In this document: in pieces, positions 1 through 7,710 of the stretch
How the letters are laid out: each line of letters starts with the position of its first letter
How positions within the stretch are numbered: the stretch's first letter is position 1
Made by a program: the position numbers and the translations under genes
Notes under the pieces: generated by a model
What the model saw: only the letters and a program-made list of their open reading frames with translations
The model's database searches: none
What the model was told of the DNA's origin: nothing
Assembly: GCA_947169105.1 (NCBI GenBank)
Contig: CAMVOL010000014.1
Location: 1-57,763, forward strand
Length of the DNA stretch: 57,763 nucleotides
From: an uncultured Bacteroidales bacterium
GTDB lineage: Bacteria > Bacteroidota > Bacteroidia > Bacteroidales > WCHB1-69
Direction of reading: 5' to 3'

Positions 1-98
1 TGTTCCTCGGCATCAGCATCCCGCTGATGGAGAAGCGCCAGCTGAAGAACAAACCTGGCTATGCCGAGTACCGGAAGCAGACGCGGATGCTGATATAA
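1..98 (+). CDS. C-terminal end of a DUF1295/ICMT-like membrane protein (partial)
   Basis: Only the last 31 codons are present; the start lies outside the window. The frame reads through a segment containing KRQLKNKPGYAEYRKQTRML and stops at the TAA at 96-98. A short basic tail with a GYAEY-(R/Q)-(K/R)-(Q/R)-T motif is typical of the C-terminus of DUF1295 proteins, which belong to the steroid 5-alpha-reductase / isoprenylcysteine methyltransferase-like membrane group. The family call rests on this motif alone. The next gene is convergent, 26 bp away. Confidence 0.5.
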   Translation, partial: FLGISIPLMEKRQLKNKPGYAEYRKQTRMLI

Positions 99-124
99 AG
101 CGTGATTGTAAATAACGGAATCTC

Positions 125-2482
125 TTACAACCCCGTCTTGATCTTGCTACGGTCGTCGTTGTCGGGCTTGGCCGCGCCGCCCTTCCGATAGCCATTGAAG
201 TTATAACTCACCCCCAACCATACCATCCGGCTTTTGCCGTGCAGCATATTGCTCATCCGGTAGTAGTCGGTGTCGGAAAACACCTCCCACCGGCGAGTGT
301 TGAACACATCGGTGAGTTTTGCCGAAACGGTGAGCGCCCCCTTCAGGAACGTCTGGCTGATGCTGATGTCCATGTAGTGCGAAAGGCGCGTGGTGAACTG
401 AGGGTAGTATTGCGGCGTGTTCAGAAAATACTGTAAAGCAAGGTTCATCCCCTTAATCGGACGGAACTGCAGCTTGAGGTTGCTGCTGTTCACCCAGCCA
501 TAGTTCGATAGGTCGCCCAAACTATATTCCTTCGCCATCGAATGGACATAGTAGGTATTGGCACCCAGCACCAACATCATCCACTTCAAGGGGGTTACCG
601 TCACACCCACATTCAGTCCCGCCTTGTGCTGGTGAGTCACATTGACGTAGGTCATTCTTAAAAAATCCGCCTCAAAAAGAGCCACTTGTGTGATGTAGTT
701 GTCAATATGGTTGTAGTACAAACCGGCGGTGACATCCCACATCGGTCGCTGTTTGAATTGATAAAGCAGTTCCACATTGTCGGCCTGTTCGGGCTTGAGG
801 TACATATTGCCCTGCTCGAAATTGTGCGGGTCAATCATGCTCATATAGGGGTTGAGCTGTGGGTAAGTCGGGCGGGTGATGCGCCGCGAATAGGTCAGCG
901 AAAGCGAATGCTTGGAATTGAAACTGTACTTGCACGACAGCGAAGGCCCGACGAAGAAATGGTGAGAGGAACGGTCGAGGTTCTCCTTGTCGCTGTGCAG
1001 TTGCACCAAACTGTATTCGAGGCGCAGACCGGCGCTCAGACGGAATTTCTTCCAATCGGATGATGTGAACTGCAGGTAGGCGGCGGGGATGTACTCGCGG
1101 TGCAGCAGGTCGCTGCTGAAGCGTTCGGACGAATGCCAGCCGGCACTGTCGCAATCGTAGAAATTGTGGTAGATGTTGTTCTGACGGTACGAGAACTTCG
1201 CGCCCGTCTCCCACGTACCATACTTCCGCATAATGCGCCAGTCGTTCTGCGCGGAGGTGAGCAGCGGACTGCCGCCCGACACCGACTTGCTGACCGAGTC
1301 ACCTTCAAGGAAGTAGTACGACGGGCGGTGCCCCCAAATCTTGGAGACATTTGCTTTGATAGAGAACGAAAGCCGTTGGGGACGGATGACGTGGCGATAG
1401 GAAACCGTCCCGTCGATATTCTCGCGGTTCCATGTCACGTCGCTGCGGCGGTGCTCCAGCGTGGTGACGTTCTGGTAGAACCAGTCGTTGGTGAGGTTCT
1501 GCACGGTATTGAGCCGCGGCAGGATCAGCCGCACGTCGGCATTGAACTCGTTGCGCATGTCGGGCTTGACGGTGATGCCGAGGGCGATGTTGTTGTTGAA
1601 TACCGTCCGGAGGGCGTGGATCTGCTGGCTGAGACTGTCGCCGCTTTCGCGGTAGTAGCGGTAGAGCCATCCGTTGTTGACCTCATCCTCGTATTTCACT
1701 TGGTAAGAAAAACGGAAGGCGAACTTCTGGCCGGTATAGTTGAGGGCGATGTTGCCATTGACGAAGTGGTTGAACCCGTAGTTGGCGGCCACCATCCCTG
1801 TAAGACCTTTCCGCCACCCTTTTTTGGTGACGATATTGATGATGCCGCCGGTCCCTTCCGCGTCGTATGTGGAATTGGGGTTCGTAATGATTTCGATACT
1901 CCCCACGTTGGAGGAGGGGATGGCGTGGATGGAGCCGAGGTTGGTGGGCACGCCATCGATGAGAAGCAGCACGTTGCTGTTGCCTCGGAGTGCGACATTC
2001 CCGTCGGGGTCAACGGTCACCGAAGGTTGGGACCGAAGCACGTCGGCCACCGAGCCACCCATCAGATCGGTGGGATCGGTCGGGGTGATGACGGTGCGTT
2101 CGCCGGACACAATCGTCCGTGACTTTTCAGCCGAAACGGTCACCCCGGCCAATGCTTGGGAGGTGGGCTCCAATACTATTTTCCCAAAATTGATAAAAGA
2201 TGTATCGGTTTGAAAATCAATATATTTTGTTTTGTAACCCATATAGACGGCCGCTAATTTGTAGGCTTTTGGCGATGGCGGCACTTGAAGTTCAAAAAGG
2301 CCGTCTGTATTGGTCAGCGTTCCCGTGATGATGCTGTCCTGTTGTTGGACATACACAGAGGCATAGACTGGAAGACTATCGGTAGTAGTCACTTTTCCCG
2401 ACACCTTGCACCAATTTTGCTGGGCAGTCACGGAAAAACTGACAAGCAGGAGGATGATGAAAAGCGTGAGGTGGCGGGGCAT
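125..2482 (-). CDS. Outer-membrane beta-barrel receptor (TonB-dependent receptor-like)
   Basis: The 785-residue protein opens with a signal peptide ending near SFSVTAQ. A carboxypeptidase-regulatory-like domain follows (about residues 25-115), then a plug domain (about 130-220, with the segments GGSVADVLRSQPSVTVDPDG and GTGGIINIVTKKG). The rest is a long beta-barrel rich in alternating aromatic residues. This order is that of Bacteroidetes outer-membrane beta-barrel proteins of the TonB-dependent receptor superfamily. At 785 residues it is shorter than SusC-type receptors and there is no adjacent SusD gene, so a glycan-uptake role is not indicated; the substrate is unknown. It is monocistronic and convergent with the preceding gene. 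The start gives a clean signal peptide and lies about 25 nt downstream of a TATTTTTG -7 element. Confidence 0.85.
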   Translation of the reverse strand: MPRHLTLFIILLLVSFSVTAQQNWCKVSGKVTTTDSLPVYASVYVQQQDSIITGTLTNTDGLFELQVPPSPKAYKLAAVYMGYKTKYIDFQTDTSFINFGKIVLEPTSQALAGVTVSAEKSRTIVSGERTVITPTDPTDLMGGSVADVLRSQPSVTVDPDGNVALRGNSNVLLLIDGVPTNLGSIHAIPSSNVGSIEIITNPNSTYDAEGTGGIINIVTKKGWRKGLTGMVAANYGFNHFVNGNIALNYTGQKFAFRFSYQVKYEDEVNNGWLYRYYRESGDSLSQQIHALRTVFNNNIALGITVKPDMRNEFNADVRLILPRLNTVQNLTNDWFYQNVTTLEHRRSDVTWNRENIDGTVSYRHVIRPQRLSFSIKANVSKIWGHRPSYYFLEGDSVSKSVSGGSPLLTSAQNDWRIMRKYGTWETGAKFSYRQNNIYHNFYDCDSAGWHSSERFSSDLLHREYIPAAYLQFTSSDWKKFRLSAGLRLEYSLVQLHSDKENLDRSSHHFFVGPSLSCKYSFNSKHSLSLTYSRRITRPTYPQLNPYMSMIDPHNFEQGNMYLKPEQADNVELLYQFKQRPMWDVTAGLYYNHIDNYITQVALFEADFLRMTYVNVTHQHKAGLNVGVTVTPLKWMMLVLGANTYYVHSMAKEYSLGDLSNYGWVNSSNLKLQFRPIKGMNLALQYFLNTPQYYPQFTTRLSHYMDISISQTFLKGALTVSAKLTDVFNTRRWEVFSDTDYYRMSNMLHGKSRMVWLGVSYNFNGYRKGGAAKPDNDDRSKIKTGL

Positions 2483-2507
2483 GGGAATTCTATATAAAAT
2501 GGTGAGG

Positions 2508-2591
2508 CAAAAATACGCTTTTCCAAGATTTTTACAATGCTTTTACCACGCTTTTCCAAAAATATTTACGTCAAAACACTACGCTTTTCCA
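2508..2591 (-). promoter_or_regulatory. Promoter of the receptor gene with three direct repeats TGGAAAAGCGT
   Basis: On the minus strand a TATTTTTG (-7, TAnnTTTG) element lies at about 2515-2508, just upstream of the receptor start. The 11-bp sequence TGGAAAAGCGT occurs three times at about 2591-2581, 2558-2548 and 2525-2515. The spacing is exactly 33 bp and the innermost copy touches the -7 element. A fourth, degenerate copy lies near 2537-2547. Regular spacing of about three helical turns suggests an operator array for a transcription factor; this is inference. Confidence 0.55.
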
Positions 2592-2625
2592 TATTCCCTC
2601 TTTCAGCCAAGCCAGTAGCGAAATT

Positions 2626-2722
2626 TTGTCACCCTTTTCAGACAAATCGTCATAAATGATGGACAGATTGTCGCTACTTCATCATAAAATTGATGGTGTA
2701 AGATTTTGGCACGCTCCTTGTT
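2626..2722 (+). promoter_or_regulatory. Sigma54-like promoter and upstream inverted repeats of hsp20
   Basis: At about 2706-2722 the sequence TTGGCACGCTCCTTGTT matches the sigma54 -24/-12 consensus (TTGGCACG-N4-TTGC), except that the -12 GC is GT. Upstream lie TTGTC-N10-GACAA (2626-2645) and GACAAATC-N17-GATTGTC (2641-2672). Their position about 60-90 bp upstream suits an enhancer-binding activator. The gene served is the Hsp20 gene at 2802. The imperfect -12 base lowers confidence. Confidence 0.45.
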
Positions 2723-2790
2723 AACTATGTCCGCGGTTGCCGAAGCGAAAGCGGAGGCGCCAAAAAAAGAATGTTTAACAATTTAAAAAT

Positions 2791-2796
2791 GGAGGT
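2791..2796 (+). promoter_or_regulatory. Strong Shine-Dalgarno site GGAGGT for hsp20
   Basis: GGAGGT stands 5 nt before the ATG at 2802. Clear Shine-Dalgarno sites are uncommon in Bacteroidetes and I see none this strong before other genes in the window, so high translation of this chaperone is likely. Confidence 0.7.
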
Positions 2797-2801
2797 GTAT
2801 T

Positions 2802-3227
2802 ATGCTACCAGTAATGTTTAAAAACAGTTGGTTTCCGACAGTGTTTGAAGATTTCCTGAACAATGATTTTATGCCTCGTGCCAATACAACCGCACCGGCA
2901 GTCAATGTGAAGGTGGACGACAAGGCCTACACGATGGAGGTGGCCGCTCCGGGTATCAAAAAGGAGTTCTGCCGCGTGAGCATCAATGACGAAGGCAACC
3001 TGCAGGTCTCCATCGAGAACAAGGTGGAACACAAAGAGGAAGAGAAGAAACACCACTATCTGCGTCGTGAGTTCTCGTACACCAACTACGAGCAGGCCTA
3101 CACCCTGCCCGAGGATGTGGACAAAGACAACATCGAAGCCAAGGTGGAGAACGGCATTCTGACCGTCACCCTGCCGAGAATACAGAAAGAGGTGAAGAAA
3201 CTCGGCCGCAACATCAACATCGGATAA
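2802..3227 (+). CDS. Hsp20/alpha-crystallin small heat-shock protein
   Basis: This 141-residue cytoplasmic chaperone binds unfolding proteins and keeps them refoldable; it acts as an oligomer. A short N-terminal arm (PVMFKNSWFPTVFEDFLNND) is followed by an alpha-crystallin domain from about residue 30, with the typical segments YTMEVAAPGIKKEF, LRREFSYTNYEQAYTLPEDV and the near-terminal A-x-x-x-n-G-I-L-T-V-T-L-P motif (KVENGILTVTLP). Length is normal for the family. The gene is single, preceded by a sigma54-like promoter and a strong ribosome binding site, and followed by a rho-independent terminator. Stress induction through sigma54 is inferred from the promoter only. Confidence 0.93.
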   Translation: MLPVMFKNSWFPTVFEDFLNNDFMPRANTTAPAVNVKVDDKAYTMEVAAPGIKKEFCRVSINDEGNLQVSIENKVEHKEEEKKHHYLRREFSYTNYEQAYTLPEDVDKDNIEAKVENGILTVTLPRIQKEVKKLGRNINIG

Positions 3228-3248
3228 TCTTCAAACGGAAACGCTAGC

Positions 3249-3284
3249 AAAAAGAGACGCGATTCATCGCGTCTCTTTTTTTGT
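3249..3284 (+). terminator. Rho-independent terminator after hsp20
   Basis: The stem AGAGACGCGAT / ATCGCGTCTCT has a minimal TC loop and is followed by a run of eight T. It starts about 20 nt after the Hsp20 stop. The stem resembles the GAGACG...CGTCTC palindromes found elsewhere in the window. Confidence 0.9.
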
Positions 3285-3290
3285 GCCTGC

Positions 3291-3341
3291 CGGTATTGTA
3301 GAGACGATGTGCACATCGTCTCTACAATATTTACAATACCG
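3291..3341. repeat. 28-bp palindrome (GTAGAGACGATG family) with outer inverted arms
   Basis: A perfect palindrome at about 3298-3325 begins GTAGAGACGATG and ends CATCGTCTCTAC. Outside it, CGGTATTGTA (3291-3300) and TACAATACCG (3332-3341) form a second inverted pair. The right outer arm contains the last codons and stop of the minus-strand HAD gene, so the structure may terminate that gene. The same 28 bp recurs exactly at 8230-8257, inside a coding region. Confidence 0.85.
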
Positions 3342-4026
3342 ATAAAATTTCCCGAATATTCCCGACCTGCCGCATCCGTTCGTGCTCGAAGTGGTCGATG
3401 ACCTCATGCTGCCACATGATTTCGTATGGGATATAGATGGTGCTGGCGCCGATGTTGAGGGCGGGTAGAATGTCGGATTTCAGGGAGTTGCCGACCATCA
3501 GCAGCTCCTCTGGCACGATCCCCATCTCCCGGCATAAGTCGCGGTACTGCTCCTCCGTCTTGTCGGTGACGACGAAGACCTTGTCGAAACAGGGCTGTAA
3601 CCCCGACCGTTTCAGCTTGTTCCCCTGCGTGAGCAGTTCCCCCTTGGTGAAGACCACCAGCCGGTAGCGCCCGGTGTCCTTCAGCGCCTGCAGGGTTTCC
3701 GCCACGCCGTCCAACGGCTTCGCGTCCAACCGTAGCAGCTGCCGTCCCATTTCGATGATTTCACCGATTTCGGCGGCCGTCACCTTCCCCTCACTGATTT
3801 TTATCGCACTCTCTATCAATGACATCGTGAAGGCGATGGCGCCGTACCCGTAGTCGGGCATATTGGCCATCTCCACCCCGAAGATCCGTTCCGACAATTC
3901 CTCCTCCGTCCCGTACGGCGCCAACATCCGGCACAATTCGTGCTCCGCATTCCGGAAATACGGCTCGTTGTTCCACAACGTATCGTCCGCATCAAACGCA
4001 ATAACCTTTATTTTATCGTAACGCAT
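3331..4026 (-). CDS. HAD-superfamily hydrolase (phosphatase-like)
   Basis: 231 residues. HAD motif I is FDADDTLW near residue 11 (nucleophile D12, acid/base D14). Motif II is the VVFTKGE region, the conserved Lys of motif III lies around KLKRSGL, and motif IV is VGNSLKSDILPALNIGA. The large cap between motifs I and II marks a C1-cap, YjjG/phosphoglycolate-phosphatase-like enzyme. It should hydrolyse a small phosphorylated metabolite in the cytoplasm; the substrate is unknown. Its 3' end overlaps the outer arm of the palindromic repeat. The start ATG at 4026 gives a standard N-terminus leading directly into motif I. Confidence 0.85.
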   Translation of the reverse strand: MRYDKIKVIAFDADDTLWNNEPYFRNAEHELCRMLAPYGTEEELSERIFGVEMANMPDYGYGAIAFTMSLIESAIKISEGKVTAAEIGEIIEMGRQLLRLDAKPLDGVAETLQALKDTGRYRLVVFTKGELLTQGNKLKRSGLQPCFDKVFVVTDKTEEQYRDLCREMGIVPEELLMVGNSLKSDILPALNIGASTIYIPYEIMWQHEVIDHFEHERMRQVGNIREILSVL

Positions 4027-4043
4027 TGGTTTACATTATAAAT

Positions 4044-4114
4044 ATGGGGATTTACATCCCATTCATCAATACGGGGATTTACATCCCCGTCTATGTTCTG
4101 GCACCCCTACGGGG
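4044..4114. repeat. Three short dyads between the HAD and ABC-F genes
   Basis: The gap holds ATGGGGATTTACATCCCAT (about 4044-4062), a near copy with ACGGGGATTTACATCCCC (about 4071-4090), and CCCCTACGGGG (about 4104-4114). Each can form a short hairpin with a 3-4 nt loop. They look like small dispersed intergenic repeats; no function is evident. Confidence 0.6.
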
Positions 4115-4139
4115 TTCCTGTAGGTAAAATTTTCAGTTT

Positions 4140-6068
4140 TCAATTTTCCATTGTCTCCATCCATTCCCATTCCTTCTCTTCGATGGCGCTGCGCACTTGT
4201 TCGTATTGTTTGTACAATTCGCCGGAGGCGATTTCGGCGGCGTAGTGTTCAGGCATCGCCAGTTTCAGTTCGATTTCGTTCTTTTGGGCGGTCAGTTCCT
4301 CGATTTCTTTTTCTAACTTTTTGGCCTGATTTTCCTTTTTCCGTTTGGCCGCCTCCTGTGCCTTTTTCTGCTCGTATTGGGCCTTGTTGGCGCTGACTTT
4401 CGGCGCGGCGACGGGAGCGTTTCCGTCCTTCGCAGGCGTTTGGAGCGCGTTGAACGAATCGATTTTCTTCTTTTCGAGGAAGTCGTAAACATCGCCGAGG
4501 TAGGTCTTGATTTTGTGGTCGCGGAACTCGAACACCTTGGTACTCAGTCCTTGCAGGAAGTCACGGTCGTGGGAGACGAGGATCATGCTGCCCTCGTACT
4601 GGAGCAGGGCGCTTTTGAGCACGTCCTTCGATTGCATGTCGAGGTGGTTGGTCGGCTCGTCAAGGATGAGGAGGTTGAAAGGGGAGAGGGGGGGCTTGGC
4701 GAGGGCGAGGCGGGTGTTAGCGCCGCGGGGCAGCACGCTCACTTTTTTCTCGGTGTCTTCGGTGGAGAAGAGGAAACTGCCGAGGATGGTGCGGATTTTG
4801 GGACGGATGTCGCCGACAGCCACATCGTCGATGGTTTCGAAGACGGTTTTGTCGGGGTTCAACATCTGCGCCTGATTTTGGGCGTAGTAGCCAATGACCA
4901 CCTGGTGGCCCAACTTCACCTCGCTGTGCTGGGGCTGCAACTCACCCACAATGGCTTTCACCATCGTGGATTTGCCTTCGCCGTTGCGCCCGACGAACGC
5001 CACTTTCTCGCCCCGTTCCAAATGGAAATCAATATCTTGCAGAACCACGTTGTCGCCGTAGCCGAGGGTGAGGTGCTCCGTCTCCACAGTGATGCGGCCG
5101 GAGTGCGGCGCGGGCGGGAAACGGAACGAAATGTGCGAGGTGTCGATGTCGTCCACCTCGATTTTGTCCATCTTGTCCAGCAGTTTCAGACGGCTCTGCA
5201 CCTGCTTGGCCTTGGTGGCCTTGTAGCGGAACCGCTCGATGAACTTCTCGATCTGGGCAATCTCCTTCTGCTGGTTTTCGTAAGCATTCTGCTGGGCTTC
5301 AATGCGTTCCAGACGCTGCTGCACATAGTCGGAGTAACTGCACTTGTAGTCCTGTATGTTGCCGAGGGTGATTTCGACGGTGCGGTTGGTGACGCGGTCG
5401 AGGAAGGCGCGGTCGTGCGACACGAGGATGAGGGCGCCTTCGTAGTTGGCGAGGTAGTCCTCCAGCCACTGGATGGATTCGATATCAAGGTGGTTGGTGG
5501 GCTCGTCGAGGAGGATGACTTCTGGCTTCTGGAGCAGGATTTTGGCGAGCGATACACGCATCTGCCAGCCGTTGCTGAACTCCTTCATCGGGCGGGCGAA
5601 GTCGCTTTGGCGGAAGCCGAGACCGGTGAGCACCTTCTCCGCGTCGCCCTCCATGGTGGAGCCGCCGAGCTGGTGGAAACGGTCGGTGAGGTCGGAAAGC
5701 TGCTGCGCCAGCTTGGCGTAGCCGTCGCTCTCATAGTCGGTGCGGTCCGACAGCTGCTGGGTGATGTCGGCGATGCGCCGTTCCATGCTCTTCAGCTCGC
5801 CGAAGGCCGTCAGCGTCTCGTTCCAGACGGTGGTGTCGTAAACGCCGTGCAGCTCCTGCGGCAGGTAGCCGGTATGGTGCCCCGCCGTGATGGTGATTTC
5901 GCCGGAGGTCGGTTCCTGTATCTTGTGCAGAATTTTCAGCAGCGTCGATTTCCCCGCGCCGTTCTTGCCCACCAACCCGATGCGGTCGCGGTCGCCCACC
6001 ACGAACGACACATCCCGGAACAGGAAATCACCCGTGAAATTAACCGATAATTTATTGATGGATATCAT
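4140..6068 (-). CDS. ABC-F family ATPase (ribosome-associated type)
   Basis: 642 residues with two nucleotide-binding domains and no membrane segments, the ABC-F layout; such proteins act on the ribosome. NBD1 has Walker A GKNGAGKST (about residue 36), signature FSNGWQMRVSLAK and Walker B VILLDEPTNHLD. NBD2 has Walker A GRNGEGKST and Walker B LLILDEPTNHLD. The linker between them and a C-terminal coiled coil (AKRKKENQAKKLEKEIEEL) are both present. Oddity: the NBD2 signature reads VLPRGANTRLALAKPPLSPF where the family has VLSGGE-x-x-RLALAKLLLSPF. Either this site is degenerate or the GC-rich stretch at 4680-4740 contains sequence errors. The gene lies 70 bp downstream of the repeat-rich gap after sufE on the same strand. 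Confidence 0.9.
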   Translation of the reverse strand: MISINKLSVNFTGDFLFRDVSFVVGDRDRIGLVGKNGAGKSTLLKILHKIQEPTSGEITITAGHHTGYLPQELHGVYDTTVWNETLTAFGELKSMERRIADITQQLSDRTDYESDGYAKLAQQLSDLTDRFHQLGGSTMEGDAEKVLTGLGFRQSDFARPMKEFSNGWQMRVSLAKILLQKPEVILLDEPTNHLDIESIQWLEDYLANYEGALILVSHDRAFLDRVTNRTVEITLGNIQDYKCSYSDYVQQRLERIEAQQNAYENQQKEIAQIEKFIERFRYKATKAKQVQSRLKLLDKMDKIEVDDIDTSHISFRFPPAPHSGRITVETEHLTLGYGDNVVLQDIDFHLERGEKVAFVGRNGEGKSTMVKAIVGELQPQHSEVKLGHQVVIGYYAQNQAQMLNPDKTVFETIDDVAVGDIRPKIRTILGSFLFSTEDTEKKVSVLPRGANTRLALAKPPLSPFNLLILDEPTNHLDMQSKDVLKSALLQYEGSMILVSHDRDFLQGLSTKVFEFRDHKIKTYLGDVYDFLEKKKIDSFNALQTPAKDGNAPVAAPKVSANKAQYEQKKAQEAAKRKKENQAKKLEKEIEELTAQKNEIELKLAMPEHYAAEIASGELYKQYEQVRSAIEEKEWEWMETMEN

Positions 6069-6081
6069 TTTACATATTTAT

Positions 6082-6220
6082 GGATTTGAAAGATTTGAAG
6101 ATTTGAAAGATTTGAAAGATTTGAAAGATTTGAAAGATTTGAAGATTTGAATCTCTAAAATCTCTTGAATTTCTCGAATCTTTTGAATCTTTTGAATTTC
6201 TTGAATCTCTTAAATTTCTC
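6082..6220. repeat. 9-bp tandem repeat (GATTTGAAA) followed by inverted-sense T-rich units
   Basis: About seven copies of GATTTGAAA/GATTTGAAG are followed directly by about eight units of the type TCTCTTGAA / TCTTTTGAA. The two halves are partly complementary, so a long imperfect hairpin is possible. The block fills the gap between the ABC-F gene and sufE and runs into the sufE stop codon. Confidence 0.8.
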
Positions 6221-6638
6221 AAATTTTCAAATATTGTTGTGCATACCCTTTAATCTGTTCAATCATCGACATCAGGCCGTTGGAACGGGTGGGGGAGAGG
6301 TGTTCTTTGAGGCCGATCTGGTCAATGTAGGCGAGGGGGGCATCGGCGATCTCCTGCGGGGTGCGGTTGGAAAGCACACGGATCAGCAGGTTGATGATGC
6401 CCTTGGTGATGATGGCGTCGCTGTCGGCGCGAAAAATCAGCTTCCCGTCCGCAAACTCGGCGTGCAGCCACACCTGCGACTGGCATCCCGGAATGAGGTG
6501 CTGCTCATCCTTATATTGCGGGTCAATCAGCGGCAGACTTTTTCCTAACTCAATGATATAGTTGTACTTGTCCATCCAGTCATCGAACAATTCAAACTCT
6601 TCGATGATCTCGTTTTCGGCTTCTAAAATCGTGCTCAT
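6219..6638 (-). CDS. sufE: SufE family cysteine desulfurase sulfur acceptor
   Basis: 139 residues, full length for SufE. SufE accepts persulfide sulfur from the cysteine desulfurase SufS and passes it to the SufBCD scaffold for Fe-S cluster assembly in the cytoplasm. The acceptor cysteine is C52 in PGCQSQVWLHAEF. Other family marks are the N-terminal helix EEFELFDDWMDKYNYIIELG and the segment DAIITKGIINLLIRVLSNRT. No suf genes adjoin it here. The start at 6638 is the only one that keeps the whole N-terminal helix. Confidence 0.92.
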   Translation of the reverse strand: MSTILEAENEIIEEFELFDDWMDKYNYIIELGKSLPLIDPQYKDEQHLIPGCQSQVWLHAEFADGKLIFRADSDAIITKGIINLLIRVLSNRTPQEIADAPLAYIDQIGLKEHLSPTRSNGLMSMIEQIKGYAQQYLKI

Positions 6639-6691
6639 TGGGGTGAAAATATTAAATCAAAAATGAGCGGCAAAAATACCACCTTTTTCCC

Positions 6692-6699
6692 TATTTTTG
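6692..6699 (+). promoter_or_regulatory. TAnnTTTG promoter element for the DUF3667 gene
   Basis: TATTTTTG stands 13 nt before the ATG at 6712. Its position means the in-frame TTG at 6697 lies in the promoter itself, which decides for the ATG start. Confidence 0.6.
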
Positions 6700-6711
6700 C
6701 GCCTCGTTTTT

Positions 6712-7659
6712 ATGAAGAAAAAAATTCATCTTAAAGAGAAAATCCGGCGGTTCCACGAGTGGCAGCAAAAACCCTACGTGGTGGCGCCGCTATCGGAACA
6801 GGAGCACGAGTGCGCCACCTGCGGCACGCACTATACCGGCAACTTCTGTCCCCGTTGTGGACAGTCGCAACGTATCGGGCGTTACTCATTCAAGATGGCC
6901 CTCCTCAACTTCTTGGACGTGTGGGGACTGGGCAACCGCGGCATGTTCCGCACCATCCGTGACCTCCTCCTGCGTCCGGGCTACATGATCCGCGACTATC
7001 TCAGCGGCATGCAGATGGCCTACTTCCCGCCCTTCAAGCTCTTCTTCCTGCTCGCCGCTCTCTCCATCCTTGTGACAAACGGGATAAATATCAAAGGAAA
7101 AAATTTCAACAAGGAGGAAAACGAGCCAGAAGTGCAGATGGAAAAGACCGTGGATTCAGCCACGCCGGAAACAATTCCCCAATATCAGGATGGGGAAACA
7201 GACCTTACAAATCCGGAAGACATTGAAGTGGCTGAAATGGAAGGCAAGGCTTTCCTCAACATTCGATCCATCTTCGATTCCTTCGGCCGTTTGGTTGACC
7301 GATTTCCCAATCTCTTTTCCCTTCTGATGCTGATGTTCGATTCGGTTTTCCTGTACCTGTTCTTTCGACATTGCCCGCACAGTCCGGATCTGCGCTTCTC
7401 CGAGCTCTTTGTCGCTATGGTCTATATCGCCGATATGTACCTGATTTTGTCAACAGTACTTAACTTCTTCTGCATAAGAGAATTGTCTTTCTTTTTGCTG
7501 CTACTGGCGATCATACCGCTTAAGCAGCTTTCGGGCTATTCATGGTGGGGCACCATCTGGAGGGCGCTATTGGCACATTTACTCCTATTTGTCGCTACGC
7601 TTCTCATTATCGCTATGGTGGCAGTGGGAGTTATACTCTGCGTGCAATGGTTTGGATAA
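6712..7659 (+). CDS. DUF3667 membrane protein with N-terminal zinc ribbon
   Basis: 315 residues. A cytoplasmic zinc-ribbon-like motif has cysteines at about 34, 37, 46 and 49 (ECATCGTHYTGNFCPRCGQS). It is followed by the DUF3667 signature GMFRTIRDLLLRPGYMIRDY and a first hydrophobic segment (FFLLAALSILV). An acidic loop comes next, then about four further hydrophobic segments to the C-terminus. The family is common in Bacteroidetes and has no established function. The ATG at 6712 was preferred to the TTG at 6697 because of the promoter. No operon partner is evident; the next gene begins 51 bp downstream after a short TTTCAAT repeat. Confidence 0.82.
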   Translation: MKKKIHLKEKIRRFHEWQQKPYVVAPLSEQEHECATCGTHYTGNFCPRCGQSQRIGRYSFKMALLNFLDVWGLGNRGMFRTIRDLLLRPGYMIRDYLSGMQMAYFPPFKLFFLLAALSILVTNGINIKGKNFNKEENEPEVQMEKTVDSATPETIPQYQDGETDLTNPEDIEVAEMEGKAFLNIRSIFDSFGRLVDRFPNLFSLLMLMFDSVFLYLFFRHCPHSPDLRFSELFVAMVYIADMYLILSTVLNFFCIRELSFFLLLLAIIPLKQLSGYSWWGTIWRALLAHLLLFVATLLIIAMVAVGVILCVQWFG

Positions 7660-7710
7660 TTTATTCTGAATATCAGTCATTTTTAACTTTCAATTTTCAA
7701 TTTTCAACTT

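Noticed and set aside
4377-6050. Plus-strand 557-codon frame opposite the ABC-F gene, and similar ones opposite ALDH, CstA and the second ABC-F gene
   Set aside because: The opposite strand encodes intact conserved enzymes with all motifs; the antisense products show only biased composition.
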